A stretch of DNA of 64,000 nt, from positions 62,001 through 126,000 of the forward strand of contig NZ_QEQL01000003.1 in assembly GCF_003097135.1 (NCBI RefSeq). Direction: 5' to 3'. The number at the start of each line of letters is the position of its first letter. Position 1 is the stretch's first letter. The DNA comes from Pseudomonas sp. URIL14HWK12:I12. Its GTDB lineage: Bacteria > Pseudomonadota > Gammaproteobacteria > Pseudomonadales > Pseudomonadaceae. Positions 1-8,602 of this stretch are shown here, one piece after another. Below the pieces are notes generated by a model that worked only from the letters and a program-made list of their open reading frames with translations, ran no database searches and was not told the DNA's origin. The position numbers and the translations under genes are program-made.

Positions 1-305
1 CCTTGGGCCAGGCGCGCGATCAGGTCAGCGGTTGCCGGGGCGATGAGCACCAGGTCTGCCCAGCGGGCGAGCTCGATATGGCCCATGGCGGCTTCGGCCG
101 CCGGGTCGAGCAGGTCCATGTGCACAGGATGGCCCGACAGCGCTTGCAGGGTCAGGGGCGTGATGAATTCACTGCCGCCGCGGGTCATTACCACGCGCAC
201 TTCGGCGCCGTGCTCCAGAAGGCGCCGTACCAGCTCTGCGCTTTTGTAGGCGGCGATGCCGCCGCCAACGCCAAGTACGATGCGTTTTCGATACAGCCGC
301 TGCAT
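1..305 (-). CDS. coaBC: CoaBC (phosphopantothenoylcysteine decarboxylase/phosphopantothenate-cysteine ligase), N-terminal part
   Basis: The gene starts with ATG at 305 on the minus strand and runs off the left edge, so only about 101 codons are present. The visible protein begins [20 protein letters not shown], the flavin-binding start of the CoaC decarboxylase half (GGGIAAYK motif), and continues through [18 protein letters not shown] and [14 protein letters not shown], both typical of flavoprotein CoaC. The family makes 4'-phosphopantetheine from phosphopantothenate and cysteine in coenzyme A synthesis, in the cytosol. It is divergent from radC, an arrangement conserved in many proteobacteria. 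The C-terminal ligase half lies outside the window. Confidence 0.95.
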   Translation of the reverse strand, partial: MQRLYRKRIVLGVGGGIAAYKSAELVRRLLEHGAEVRVVMTRGGSEFITPLTLQALSGHPVHMDLLDPAAEAAMGHIELARWADLVLIAPATADLIARLAQ

Positions 306-424
306 AAGCCTGCCTTGGTTTCGGAGGAGAGGCACGCAGCGCCGGGCGCCGCGTAGAAACCGGGCTAAGATACCACAGCGCCGTTGACGGAACAGCGGCC
401 AGCCCAGTGAGCAAGGAGCGACCC

Positions 425-1099
425 ATGAGCATACGTGATTGGCCTGCGCAGGAGCGGCCAAGGGAGAAACTGCTGGCCTATGGCGCGGCCAGCCTTTCAG
501 ACGCCGAGCTGCTGGCGATCTTTCTGCGCACTGGGGTGCGGGGGCACAGTGCAGTCGATCTGGCGCGCCTGGTATTGCAGCATTTCGGAGGGCTGCGAGG
601 CCTGCTCGAAGCCGATAGCGCGAGTTTCTGCGCCATCCCAGGCTTGGGCAATGCCAAGTACACACTGCTTCAGGCAGTGCTTGAAATGGCCCGCCGGCAC
701 TTGGCGACCACGCTGTCGCGCGGCGGTGCGCTGGAGAGCCCTGGCGCAGTGCGCGACTACCTGAAAGCGACGCTGCGCCATGAACCCCACGAAGTCTTCG
801 CCTGCCTGTTTCTCGATGCGCGCCACCGCGTGCTGGCCTATGAGGCCCTGTTCCACGGCTCGATAGACAGTGCCAGCGTCTACCCGCGCCAGGTGGTCAA
901 GCGGGCGCTGGCGCATAACGCGGCCGCCTTGATCCTGTGCCATAACCACCCGTCAGGGGTGGCCGAACCCAGCAAGGCCGACGTCGCCCTCACACACCGC
1001 ATTCGCGATGCGCTGGGGCTGGTCGACGTGCGGGTGCTCGACCATTTCATCGTCGGCGATGGCGAGCCGCTGTCGATGCTCGCCAAGGGGCTGATGTAG
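425..1099 (+). CDS. radC: RadC family JAB/MPN domain protein
   Basis: The protein has 224 residues, the usual RadC size. An N-terminal helix-hairpin-helix segment (around IPGLGNAKY) is followed by a JAB/MPN metalloprotease-like domain with the signature H173-N-H175-P-S-G and the S183-x-x-D186 ending that would bind zinc. ATG at 425 is preferred over upstream GTG 407 because AAGGAG lies 7 bases before it and RadC proteins begin near [16 protein letters not shown]. Despite its name, a direct DNA repair role for the family is doubtful and the biochemical function is not settled. It is divergent from coaBC and converges on the peptide-binding gene with only 3 bp between stops. Confidence 0.95.
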   Translation: MSIRDWPAQERPREKLLAYGAASLSDAELLAIFLRTGVRGHSAVDLARLVLQHFGGLRGLLEADSASFCAIPGLGNAKYTLLQAVLEMARRHLATTLSRGGALESPGAVRDYLKATLRHEPHEVFACLFLDARHRVLAYEALFHGSIDSASVYPRQVVKRALAHNAAALILCHNHPSGVAEPSKADVALTHRIRDALGLVDVRVLDHFIVGDGEPLSMLAKGLM

Positions 1100-1102
1100 C
1101 CA

Positions 1103-2689
1103 TCAGTCGGCGCGCACGGGCGCGAAGTCTTGCCGGCCGAAGGGGCTGGGCACGTAGCCTTCGACGCCCGACCGCTCAAGCACCGTGACGGTCGGGTGAG
1201 CCAGCGGCACCCACAGGGCCTGGTCGGCGATCAGTGCCTGGGCCTTCTGGTACAGCGCCGAGCGCTTGGCTTGATCAGTGGTCGCCTTGCCCTGGCTGAT
1301 GAGCTTGTCCAGCTCCGGGCTGCAGTAACGGGCAAAGTTGGTACCCGACTGCACCGCCGCGCAACTGAACTGGGGGCTGAGGAAGTTATCAGGGTCGCCA
1401 TTGTCACCCGACCAGCCCATGAACAGCAGGTCGTGTTCTCCGGCCTTGCCGCGGCGGATCAGCTCGCCCCATTCCAGTACGCGGATCTCGGCCTTGATGC
1501 CCACCTTGGCCAGATCCGCCTGCAGCATCTGCGCGCCCAGGGCCGGGTTAGGGTTGAGCAGGCTGCCCGTCGGGCGGGTCCAGATCGTGGTGCTGAAGCC
1601 ATCCTTGAGGCCGGCCTTGGCGAGCAGCGCGCGAGCTTTGTCGGGCGCGTAGGCGTAGTGCGTGGCGCTCTTGTCGTAGCTCCAGGTGGTAGGCGGGTAG
1701 ATCCCGTCCGCTTTGTCGGCGGTGCCTTCGAACACCGCCTTGAGGTAGCTGGTCTTATCGAAGGCCAGATTGATAGCTTGGCGCACCTCTGGCTTGTCCA
1801 GGGGGGGGTGTTGGGTATTGAGCGCCACGAAAGCGGTCATGAAGGCCGGCGTCTTCACCGTTTTGAGGTTGCTGTCCTGGGCAGCGACGGCGATGTCCTG
1901 GGGCTTGGGCGACAATGCGATCTGGCATTCACCCGCCTTGAGCCGTTGCAGGCGCACGGTTGGGTCCGTGGTGATGGCAAAGATCAGCGGGTCTGAGGCA
2001 GGCTTGCCGGCAAAGTAGTCGGGGTTGGCCTTGTAGCGAATCACCGCGTCTTTCTGATACCGGCCGAACACGAACGGGCCGGTGCCGATGGGCTGGGTGT
2101 TGAGCTTCTCGGGCGTGCCAGCCTTGAGCAGCTGAGCCTGATATTCAGCCGAGTAGATGGACGCAAAGCCCATGCTCAGCGTTGCCAGGAAGGTGGCCTC
2201 AGGGTGGTTGAGAGTAAAACGCACCGTCATCGGGTCCGGCGCGTCGATGGCCTTGATCAGCGCCGGAAGCTGCATAGACTGCGCGTGCGGGTAACCGCTC
2301 TGGGCCACCTTATGCCAGGGGTTGGCTGGGTCGAGCATGCGCTGGAAGCTCTGTAGCACGTCACTGGCATCAAGCGTACGCGTGGGTTTGAAATACGGCG
2401 TGGTGTGAAATTTCACGCCGGGGTGCAGCTTGAAGGTGTACTGCAGGCCATCGGGGGAAACCGCCCAGCTGTCGGCCAGGCTCGGGACCACCTTGCCGGC
2501 TTTGGCGTCGAACTCTACCAGGCGGTTCATCAGCACGTCCGCCGAGGCGTTGGTGGTGGTCAGGGAGTTGTACTGCACCACATCGAAGCCCTCGGGGCTG
2601 GCTTCGGTGCACACGCTAAGGGGCTTGGCCTGGACGGCGAAGGGAAGCATGAAGCAGGCCAGCAGCAGCGGCTTGATCGCGAGACGCAT
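1103..2689 (-). CDS. Periplasmic dipeptide/oligopeptide-binding protein (ABC transporter, SBP_bac_5)
   Basis: The 528-residue protein has a clear signal peptide (hydrophobic stretch up to about residue 21, AVQA cleavage region). It then follows the family 5 solute-binding pattern: the GFDVVQYNSLTTTNASADVLMNRLVEF start, FKLHPGVKFHTT, IGTGPFVFGRY, and a late LLFMGWSGDNGDPDNFLSPQFSC segment typical of DppA/SapA-like proteins. It should capture peptides in the periplasm for an ABC importer. No permease or ATPase genes adjoin it, so it would have to serve a transporter encoded elsewhere. In P. aeruginosa an orphan DppA-type binding protein occupies the same place next to radC and rpmBG. The exact ligand is not readable from sequence. 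Confidence 0.9.
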   Translation of the reverse strand: MRLAIKPLLLACFMLPFAVQAKPLSVCTEASPEGFDVVQYNSLTTTNASADVLMNRLVEFDAKAGKVVPSLADSWAVSPDGLQYTFKLHPGVKFHTTPYFKPTRTLDASDVLQSFQRMLDPANPWHKVAQSGYPHAQSMQLPALIKAIDAPDPMTVRFTLNHPEATFLATLSMGFASIYSAEYQAQLLKAGTPEKLNTQPIGTGPFVFGRYQKDAVIRYKANPDYFAGKPASDPLIFAITTDPTVRLQRLKAGECQIALSPKPQDIAVAAQDSNLKTVKTPAFMTAFVALNTQHPPLDKPEVRQAINLAFDKTSYLKAVFEGTADKADGIYPPTTWSYDKSATHYAYAPDKARALLAKAGLKDGFSTTIWTRPTGSLLNPNPALGAQMLQADLAKVGIKAEIRVLEWGELIRRGKAGEHDLLFMGWSGDNGDPDNFLSPQFSCAAVQSGTNFARYCSPELDKLISQGKATTDQAKRSALYQKAQALIADQALWVPLAHPTVTVLERSGVEGYVPSPFGRQDFAPVRAD

Positions 2690-3052
2690 GGGTCGGTTCC
2701 TTGGCTATGAGATAACGGCCATCTGCCTGTGCAGTCTGGTAAAGGCTCTACCCTAGAGCCGTGGGCGGCGGCCTGTCACGAAAACTTTGTATGCAAGCCT
2801 CGACGAGCGGTCATTTGAGCGCAGCGCCCATGGGCATGGACCGCGCGGCACCCTGGTAAGTTTTCAGCGGTGGGCGCTGTTGTTGTGCGCCCGCCTTTCT
2901 GGTATAAAGCAGCGCTCTTTTCCGGGGTCATGGCGTTCGCACAGGTGGCGAGCCCTCTTCAGCGCCCCGGATTACGGCGCCTTGGCGCCAATGACTAGAG
3001 ATTAAGCGGCCAACCCATGCCGGGTTGGGCATGTGGTTTAGAGGGCTGAGGC
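2690..3052 (+). promoter_or_regulatory. rpmB-rpmG promoter and leader
   Basis: This 363-bp gap holds the promoter for the ribosomal genes. TTGTTG at 2881-2886 and TATAAA at 2904-2909 with 17 bp between them fit a housekeeping sigma-70 promoter. That leaves a leader of roughly 135 nt before rpmB. The leader contains a GC-rich segment (about 2985-3030) with a small hairpin around CCAACCC-atgc-CGGGTTGG close to the rpmB start, which could take part in ribosomal protein autoregulation. The promoter for the divergent peptide-binding gene must also lie here. No ORF with coding character is seen. Confidence 0.55.
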
Positions 3053-3289
3053 ATGTCGAGAGTCTGTCAAGTTACCGGTAAGGGTCCGGTAACCGGGAAC
3101 AACATTTCCCACGCAAACAACAAAACCCGTCGTCGTTTCCTGCCGAACCTGCAGCATCACCGCTTCTGGGTCGAGTCCGAGAAGCGTTTCGTGCGTCTGC
3201 GCGTTTCCGCAAAAGGCATGCGCATCATCGACAAGCGCGGCATCGAAGCCGTTCTGGTTGACCTGCGTCGCGCTGGTCAGAAGGTTTAA
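3053..3289 (+). CDS. rpmB: 50S ribosomal protein L28
   Basis: The 78-residue product is full length and starts [20 protein letters not shown], the conserved L28 N-terminus, followed by the basic [19 protein letters not shown] segment that contacts 23S rRNA. It is a structural protein of the large ribosomal subunit. It forms a two-gene operon with rpmG 11 bp downstream, the usual bacterial arrangement. ATG at 3053 has a weak purine-rich ribosome-binding stretch (GAGGGCTGAGG) just before it. Confidence 0.99.
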   Translation: MSRVCQVTGKGPVTGNNISHANNKTRRRFLPNLQHHRFWVESEKRFVRLRVSAKGMRIIDKRGIEAVLVDLRRAGQKV

Positions 3290-3300
3290 GGGAGAGAATC

Positions 3301-3456
3301 ATGCGTGAATTGATCCGTCTGGTGTCGAGCGCTGGTACTGGCCACTTCTACACCACCGACAAGAACAAACGTACTACCCCCGACAAGATCGAAATCAAGA
3401 AGTACGATCCGGTCGTTCGTAAGCACGTGATCTACAAGGAAGCCAAGATCAAGTAA
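3301..3456 (+). CDS. rpmG: 50S ribosomal protein L33
   Basis: A 51-residue ORF starts at ATG 3301, right after a GGGAGAG ribosome-binding site, and ends at TAA 3454-3456. It reads [20 protein letters not shown] and ends [11 protein letters not shown], a typical proteobacterial L33. It lacks the paired CxxC zinc-binding cysteines of the zinc-binding L33 form, so it is the zinc-independent (C-minus) type. It is cotranscribed with rpmB and followed by a strong terminator. Confidence 0.98.
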   Translation: MRELIRLVSSAGTGHFYTTDKNKRTTPDKIEIKKYDPVVRKHVIYKEAKIK

Positions 3457-3473
3457 TGGTCTTGTTTCCCAAG

Positions 3474-3501
3474 AAAAAACCGCTCCCAGGAGCGGTTTTT
3501 T
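3474..3501 (+). terminator. Rho-independent terminator after rpmG
   Basis: A perfect stem (CCGCTCC / GGAGCGG with a 3-base loop) is flanked by six A on the left and six T on the right. It is therefore an efficient intrinsic terminator usable in both directions. It lies 17 bp after the rpmG stop and would also terminate the convergent gene at 3517-3720. Confidence 0.93.
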
Positions 3502-3516
3502 CGTTTCAGGCCAGCG

Positions 3517-3720
3517 TCAGGCGAAGACGAACCCGAGGATCCTGCCCTGATCATCCGCCTGGATGTGAATGCGCTGTGGGTCGAATTCCCGGGTGCTGAT
3601 TTCGCCTGGGCCTACCACGCGCAGGCGCCCAGTCAGGGCGCTGATGGTCGCCTTGGTGTGCGAGGTGTAGACAGTGCCGACCAGGTGCGCCAGCGTGGTG
3701 CGGACAGCATCGTTGTTCAT
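3517..3720 (-). CDS. Small protein resembling the I78 protease-inhibitor fold
   Basis: This is a 67-residue ORF. ATG 3720 is chosen because AAGGAGG lies just upstream of it on the minus strand. The second half (LRVVGPGEISTREFDPQRIHIQADDQGRILGF) matches the general pattern of I78-family peptidase inhibitors: a pG..vT.d..p.RinI..D..g.I stretch. The cysteine that usually ends that family is absent and there is no signal peptide. Function is unproven; the family link is a pattern-level inference. Confidence 0.6.
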   Translation of the reverse strand: MNNDAVRTTLAHLVGTVYTSHTKATISALTGRLRVVGPGEISTREFDPQRIHIQADDQGRILGFVFA

Positions 3721-3806
3721 GTGAACCTCCTTGTGCATGAATGCCCTGCCCAACTAGGCCGGGCAAGGTCAGATGCTCAAGCAGGAGCGGGCCCTTCGAG
3801 GAAGAC

Positions 3807-4172
3807 TTATTGCTCACGGGCCTCGAACAGCACGTAAACCTTGCGACAGGCTTCCAGCACTTCCCAACTGCCACGAAACCCCGCCGGAATCACGAAGCGA
3901 TCACCTGCTCGCACCGTGCGTGCATTGCCGTCTGTATCACGGATCACCGACACGCCTTGGGTGATCTCGCAGTATTCGTGTTCGGTGTAATTGACCAGCC
4001 ATTTGCCACACTCGCCTTCCCAAACGCCGGCGTGAAATTGCGCGCATGGGCTGGAGTAGTGGTTGTACACCGTTTGCGCTGGCTGGCCGGCCAGCACCTT
4101 CTCCTGCGCCGGGGTATAGCGCTCGGCGGCGGGCGTAGAAGCGGCAAAATCCACGATGGCATCGATGTTCAT
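3807..4172 (-). CDS. Cupin domain protein (DUF861-like)
   Basis: The 121-residue protein has a single cupin barrel. The segment around WLVNYTEHEYCEITQGVSVIRD, followed by VRAGDRFVIPAGFRGSWEV, is the two-motif signature of the Cupin_3/DUF861 group, which often sits beside polyamine or amino-acid catabolic genes. Start ATG 4172 leaves a compact domain; further upstream starts would add a poorly conserved, low-complexity extension. It is divergent from the aldehyde dehydrogenase gene at 4349, with a shared promoter region between them. A cytosolic accessory role in amine catabolism is inferred from context only. Confidence 0.8.
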   Translation of the reverse strand: MNIDAIVDFAASTPAAERYTPAQEKVLAGQPAQTVYNHYSSPCAQFHAGVWEGECGKWLVNYTEHEYCEITQGVSVIRDTDGNARTVRAGDRFVIPAGFRGSWEVLEACRKVYVLFEAREQ

Positions 4173-4348
4173 GGTCAGGGCTCTAGAGTGTTTAATAAAA
4201 AATACGCTTATGGATAAATTCTGGCTCTTTGTCAAAAATATTGAAAATCGCCATGGCCGTGCAAGCGGGTGATCGTCTAAGCTGTACGGGCCTCTTTCCA
4301 CCGCAGCCTGCCTTTCGGCGGCCCGCGCTTTCATCACAGGAGACCTCC
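4173..4348. promoter_or_regulatory. Divergent promoter region, cupin / aldehyde dehydrogenase
   Basis: The 176-bp gap separates two divergent genes and contains an unusually AT-rich block (about 4190-4245) in a GC-rich backbone, as expected for overlapping promoters and an operator. A PauR-type regulator encoded at 15305 is a plausible controller, but I cannot identify its site with certainty. Confidence 0.45.
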
Positions 4349-5842
4349 ATGACCACCCTGACCCGTTCCGATTGGGAGCAGCGCGCTCTGACCCTGAAGA
4401 TCGAAGGCCGCGCCTTCATCGACGGCCAGTACACCGATGCGGCAGACAAAGCCGTGTTCGATTGCCTGAGCCCCATCGATGGTCGCCTCTTGGCCAAGGT
4501 GGCCAGCTGTGACCTGGCCGATGCCAACCGCGCCGTGGAAAATGCCCGCAAGGTATTCGATTCAGGTGTGTGGTCGCGCCTGGCGCCGGCCAAACGCAAG
4601 GCTACGCTGATTCGCTTCGCCGCGCTGATCAGTGAGCATGCCGAGGAGCTGGCGCTGCTCGAGACCCTGGACATGGGCAAACCGATCAGCGACTCGTTGA
4701 ACATCGATGTGGCAGGCTCGGCCAATGCCCTGGCCTGGAGCGGCGAGGCGATCGACAAGCTCTACGACGAAGTTGCCGCGACGCCCCACGATCAGCTGGG
4801 CCTGGTCACGCGCGAGCCGGTAGGCGTGGTCGCTGCCATCGTACCGTGGAACTTCCCGCTGATGATGGCCAGCTGGAAGCTTGGGCCGGCGCTGGCTACT
4901 GGCAACTCGGTGGTGCTCAAACCTTCTGAAAAATCCCCCCTCACCGCGTTGCGTGTGGCGCAACTGGCGATCGAGGCCGGCATTCCCAAAGGCGTGCTCA
5001 ACGTGCTGCCCGGCTACGGCCACACGGTAGGCAAGGCCTTGGCCCTGCACATGGACGTCGATACGGTGGTATTCACGGGCTCCAGCAAGATCGCCAAGCA
5101 ACTGATGGTGTATGCAGGTGAATCGAACATGAAGCGGGTGTGGCTGGAGGCCGGCGGCAAGAGCCCCAACATCGTGTTTGCCGACGCTCCTGACCTGCAG
5201 GCGGCTGCCGAAGCCGCTGCCAGCGCCATCGCCTTCAACCAGGGTGAGGTGTGCACCGCAGGCTCACGGCTCTTGGTAGAGCGCTCGATCAAGGCGCGTT
5301 TCCTGCCGATGGTGGTCGAAGCGTTGCAGGCCTGGAAGCCAGGCAACCCACTGGACCCTGCCACGAACGTAGGTGCCTTGGTAGACGGCCAGCAGATGAA
5401 CACGGTGCTTGGCTATATCGATGCCGGTCACAGCGAAGGTGCCAAGCTGGTGGTCGGCGGCAAGCGCATCATGGAAGACACCGGCGGTACCTACGTGGAG
5501 CCGACCATCTTCGACGGCGTAACCAATGCCATGCGCATCGCCAAGGAAGAGATTTTCGGCCCGGTGTTGTCGGTATTGGAGTTCGACACCGCCGAAGAAG
5601 CCGTGGCGATTGCCAACGACACGCCTTATGGCCTGGCAGCGGCCGTGTGGAGCGCTGACATTTCCAAGGCTCACCTCACCGCCAAGGCCCTGCGCGCAGG
5701 CAGCGTTTGGGTGAACCAGTACGATGGCGGTGACATGACCGCACCGTTCGGTGGGTTCAAGCAATCGGGCAATGGCCGCGACAAATCGCTGCACGCGTTC
5801 GACAAATACACCGAGCTCAAGGCGACCTGGATCAAGCTCTGA
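4349..5842 (+). CDS. kauB: Aldehyde dehydrogenase, KauB/PuuC type (aminoaldehyde dehydrogenase)
   Basis: The 497-residue protein is a full-length NAD(P)-dependent aldehyde dehydrogenase with catalytic Cys302 (GEVCTAGSR), general-base Glu267 (WLEAGGKSP) and the NAD-binding PWNFPLMM and VVFTGSSKIAK segments. ATG 4349 has AGGAGA 6 bases upstream. In P. aeruginosa the orthologous gene sits at the same place near rpmBG and oxidises aminoaldehydes (4-guanidinobutyraldehyde, gamma-glutamyl-aminobutyraldehyde and related) in arginine and polyamine breakdown. The nearby PuuB-like oxidase at 10420 would produce such aldehydes, and gabD-gabT at 54951 could handle the GABA formed. The exact preferred substrate is inferred. 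Confidence 0.88.
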   Translation: MTTLTRSDWEQRALTLKIEGRAFIDGQYTDAADKAVFDCLSPIDGRLLAKVASCDLADANRAVENARKVFDSGVWSRLAPAKRKATLIRFAALISEHAEELALLETLDMGKPISDSLNIDVAGSANALAWSGEAIDKLYDEVAATPHDQLGLVTREPVGVVAAIVPWNFPLMMASWKLGPALATGNSVVLKPSEKSPLTALRVAQLAIEAGIPKGVLNVLPGYGHTVGKALALHMDVDTVVFTGSSKIAKQLMVYAGESNMKRVWLEAGGKSPNIVFADAPDLQAAAEAAASAIAFNQGEVCTAGSRLLVERSIKARFLPMVVEALQAWKPGNPLDPATNVGALVDGQQMNTVLGYIDAGHSEGAKLVVGGKRIMEDTGGTYVEPTIFDGVTNAMRIAKEEIFGPVLSVLEFDTAEEAVAIANDTPYGLAAAVWSADISKAHLTAKALRAGSVWVNQYDGGDMTAPFGGFKQSGNGRDKSLHAFDKYTELKATWIKL

Positions 5843-5860
5843 CTCACACGCAATGCGCGG

Positions 5861-5880
5861 CCCTCGGCTCGCGCCGAGGG
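5861..5880 (+). promoter_or_regulatory. Hairpin enclosing the ribosome-binding site of the MFS gene
   Basis: A perfect 8-bp stem (CCCTCGGC / GCCGAGGG) with a TCGC loop sits between the aldehyde dehydrogenase stop and the ATG at 5888. Its right arm contains GAGGG, the only reasonable Shine-Dalgarno sequence for the MFS gene, so translation initiation would be blocked while the stem is formed. No T-run follows, so it is not a classical terminator. Confidence 0.5.
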
Positions 5881-5887
5881 ACTGGCG

Positions 5888-7036
5888 ATGCGCTGGGGGA
5901 CTTATTTCGCGGTATTGGCATCGGTGCTCAGTGTCGGGCTGGCGCTGGGCATGAGCATGCCGCTGGTATCGCTACGGCTCCAGGCCTGGGGCTACGGCGC
6001 CTTCGCCATCGGGGTGATGGCTGCCATGCCTGCGGTGGGTGTGCTGCTGGGAGCTTCGCTGTCCAGCCGCCTGGCCGCCTGGGTCGGCACGGCCCGGCTG
6101 ATGCGCTACTGCCTGGTGGGCGGTGCGGTGTCCATCGCGCTGCTGGCATTGCTGCCGAGCTACCCGCTGTGGGTAGTGCTGCGACTGATGCTGGGCAGCA
6201 TTCTCACGCTGGTGTTCATCCTCGGTGAAAGCTGGATCAACCAACTGGTGGTCGAGCAGTGGCGCGGCCGGCTGGTCGCGCTGTATGGCTGCAGCTATGC
6301 CCTGAGCCAGTTGGCCGGCCCCTTATTGCTGGGGGCTATCGGCACCGGCCACGACTATGGCTTCTGGCTGGCCACTACCTTGCTGCTGGTCGCTCCGGTA
6401 CTGCTGGCTGGCCGCAGCGGCGCCCCCTCAGCAGAGGCCACCCGTGTGACCTTTGGCCAGCTGGCGCGCTTTTGCCAGCGCCTGCCCAGCATCGCCTGGG
6501 CCATTGCGTTGTTTGCAGGGTTCGAAGCACTGATTCTTACGCTGCTGCCGGTTTACTGCCTGCAACAGGGGTATTCAACGCAGATCGCACTGTACATGGT
6601 CAGCGCCGTGGTGCTGGGCGATGCGTTCCTGCAGTTGCCCATCGGCGCGCTGGCCGATCGCATGTCGCGGGGAGGCCTGTTCATGGGGTGCGCGGTCATG
6701 CTGACGCTGTCGAGCCTGATCATCCCGCTGGCCATCCATCACTGGTCGATCTGGCCACTGTGGGTGGTGTTCGGTGCCAGCGCAGGCGGCCTGTTCACCT
6801 TGGCGTTGGTGCTGATTGGCGAGCGCTTTCGCGACGATGAGCTGGTGCGCGCAAACGCACATGTGGCTCAGTTGTGGGGCCTGGGTTGTCTGCTCGGCCC
6901 CTTGTTGGCCGGTGCCGGCAGCCAATGGCTGACGGGCCATGCGCTGCCGTGGATGATGGCCGCAGGCGCAGCCATTCTGGTGGTGCTGAGCCGAGTGAAC
7001 GCTACAGCATTCGCTCCAGCCCGACCGCCTTGCTGA
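5888..7036 (+). CDS. MFS transporter, YcaD-like
   Basis: The 382-residue protein is rich in hydrophobic helices (about 12) and carries the major-facilitator half-motif around LSSRLAAWVGTARLMR after helix 2, and a second copy at ALADRMSRGGLF in the C-terminal half. The start MRWGTYFAVLASVLSVGLALGMSMPLVSL resembles the YcaD/YfkF subgroup of inner-membrane carriers of unknown substrate. It follows the aldehyde dehydrogenase by 45 bp on the same strand. Its 3' end overlaps the convergent phospholipase-like gene by 35 bp. Confidence 0.85.
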   Translation: MRWGTYFAVLASVLSVGLALGMSMPLVSLRLQAWGYGAFAIGVMAAMPAVGVLLGASLSSRLAAWVGTARLMRYCLVGGAVSIALLALLPSYPLWVVLRLMLGSILTLVFILGESWINQLVVEQWRGRLVALYGCSYALSQLAGPLLLGAIGTGHDYGFWLATTLLLVAPVLLAGRSGAPSAEATRVTFGQLARFCQRLPSIAWAIALFAGFEALILTLLPVYCLQQGYSTQIALYMVSAVVLGDAFLQLPIGALADRMSRGGLFMGCAVMLTLSSLIIPLAIHHWSIWPLWVVFGASAGGLFTLALVLIGERFRDDELVRANAHVAQLWGLGCLLGPLLAGAGSQWLTGHALPWMMAAGAAILVVLSRVNATAFAPARPPC

Positions 7037-8546
7037 CCCAGGCGTTGAAGCTTCGCCACCAGCCGCCAGGCTCTTTGGTCAACGTGTGCAGCTGGCCTCC
7101 GTCTTCGGTCACCCATACCAGTTGCCCGTTCGCCAGCTTCACCTGATAGCTCAGGGTAGGCGACATCCCTTGCAGCGCCAGCGCCCGTGCTTCGTGCGCC
7201 AGCTGCGGGCTGTCTACCATCACGCCCACCTCGGTGTTCCACAGCACCGAACGTGGGTCGAAGTTGAACGAGCCGAGAAACACTTTGCGCTGGTCCAGGA
7301 TAATCGCTTTGGTATGCAGGCTCGAGTCGGAGCTGCCGTGCAGCCGGTAGCTGAACTTGCCTTCGTCACCCGGCTGCCGCCGCAGCTCGTAGAGCTTGAC
7401 CCCATGTTCGAGCAGCGCCTTGCGATACGGCGCGTAGCCGCCATGCACGGCGGGCACATCGGTAGCCTCCAGCGAATTGGTGAGCAGGCTGACGCGCACG
7501 CCGGCATCAGCGCGCCCGGTCAGGTACAGAAGGCCGGTTTCGCGGGGCACAAAGTAGGCAGAGACCAGCACCAGCTCCTGGTTCACTTTCAGCAGTTCAG
7601 GCGCCAACTGGGTGGTAAGCAACAGATGAGGATCAGGCTCGCCACGCGACAGAATCTTGCTCGGCGCATCCCACAGCACCTGAGCGTTGGCCCATATCAG
7701 TTGCTCGCGCCACTGGTCGAGCAGGGGCCGTTGCTGCCAGGCCATCAGCCGGTCATAAAGCGCCTTGCGCTTGACCTGCGCTTGCTTGAGCGACACCTGC
7801 AAGTCGGTACGCAGCCGTGCCAGCGCCTTGCTGCTGGAGGGCGCCCCGTAAACCTCGCCAATCGGCCGGCTGAGGCGGCTGTTCCAGTACTGGTCGAAGC
7901 TGTAGCCCAGTTGCTGGGCTACAGGGCCGGTGCCCAGCAGGTCCATGTCGGTGAAGTTCAGGTTCGGCTCGGCGTCGAAGTACTCGTCGCCGATGTTACG
8001 ACCGCCCACTACAGCGGCGCTGTCATCGGCGATCATCAGTTTGTTGTGCATGCGCCGGTGTTGGGTCGACAGGTTCATCAAGCGGCCCAGGCCGCGGGTC
8101 ATGCCGTTGGCGCGGCCCAGGTGCAGTGGGTTGAACAGCCGCACTTCGACGCCCGGATGGCTGGCCAGGGCTGCCAGCAGGTCATCCAGGCCGTCGCTGG
8201 TGGTGTCGTCGAGCAGGATGCGCACGCGCACCCCCCGGTCGGCTGCGGCCAAGAGCTCGTTGAGCAGCGCCCGGGTGCTGAGGCCGTCATGCACGATGTA
8301 GTACTGCAGGTCGATGCTGCGCTGAGCGTTATGGATGAGCTCGGCACGCGCACCGAAGGCGTCGCCACTGCGCGGCAGCAGGTGAAAGCCCGACTGGCCG
8401 CCATGTGCCTGGCTCTGGGCCATGATCTGGCGCCCCAGCCCCGAGCTTTGGGCGGGCAACATCTCGCTGGGCTGGCGCGGGCCGTAATGTACGGAACAGC
8501 CGGCCAGGGCTGTGAACAGCAGCAAAAGCAGGGCAAATCGTTTCAA
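7002..8546 (-). CDS. Phospholipase D / cardiolipin synthase-like lipoprotein
   Basis: The protein has two HKD catalytic motifs: MHNKLMIADDSAAVVGGRN and LHTKAIILDQRKVFLGSFN. This is the layout of bacterial cardiolipin synthases of the ClsC/YmdC type and related phosphatidyltransferases. I choose TTG at 8546 because it yields a proper lipoprotein signal (KRFALLLLLFTALAGC, lipobox Cys near residue 16) and a 514-residue protein; a longer ATG start at 8636 would overlap the upstream MocR gene and bury the signal peptide. It is therefore probably membrane-anchored on the periplasmic side. Lipid head-group transfer is inferred from the family. Confidence 0.85.
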   Translation of the reverse strand: MKRFALLLLLFTALAGCSVHYGPRQPSEMLPAQSSGLGRQIMAQSQAHGGQSGFHLLPRSGDAFGARAELIHNAQRSIDLQYYIVHDGLSTRALLNELLAAADRGVRVRILLDDTTSDGLDDLLAALASHPGVEVRLFNPLHLGRANGMTRGLGRLMNLSTQHRRMHNKLMIADDSAAVVGGRNIGDEYFDAEPNLNFTDMDLLGTGPVAQQLGYSFDQYWNSRLSRPIGEVYGAPSSSKALARLRTDLQVSLKQAQVKRKALYDRLMAWQQRPLLDQWREQLIWANAQVLWDAPSKILSRGEPDPHLLLTTQLAPELLKVNQELVLVSAYFVPRETGLLYLTGRADAGVRVSLLTNSLEATDVPAVHGGYAPYRKALLEHGVKLYELRRQPGDEGKFSYRLHGSSDSSLHTKAIILDQRKVFLGSFNFDPRSVLWNTEVGVMVDSPQLAHEARALALQGMSPTLSYQVKLANGQLVWVTEDGGQLHTLTKEPGGWWRSFNAWVSKAVGLERML

Positions 8547-8602
8547 GAGATATGATCCGGGGCCGGGCAAATTGGCTATGTGACAATACGGCCGGGCACA
8601 AG

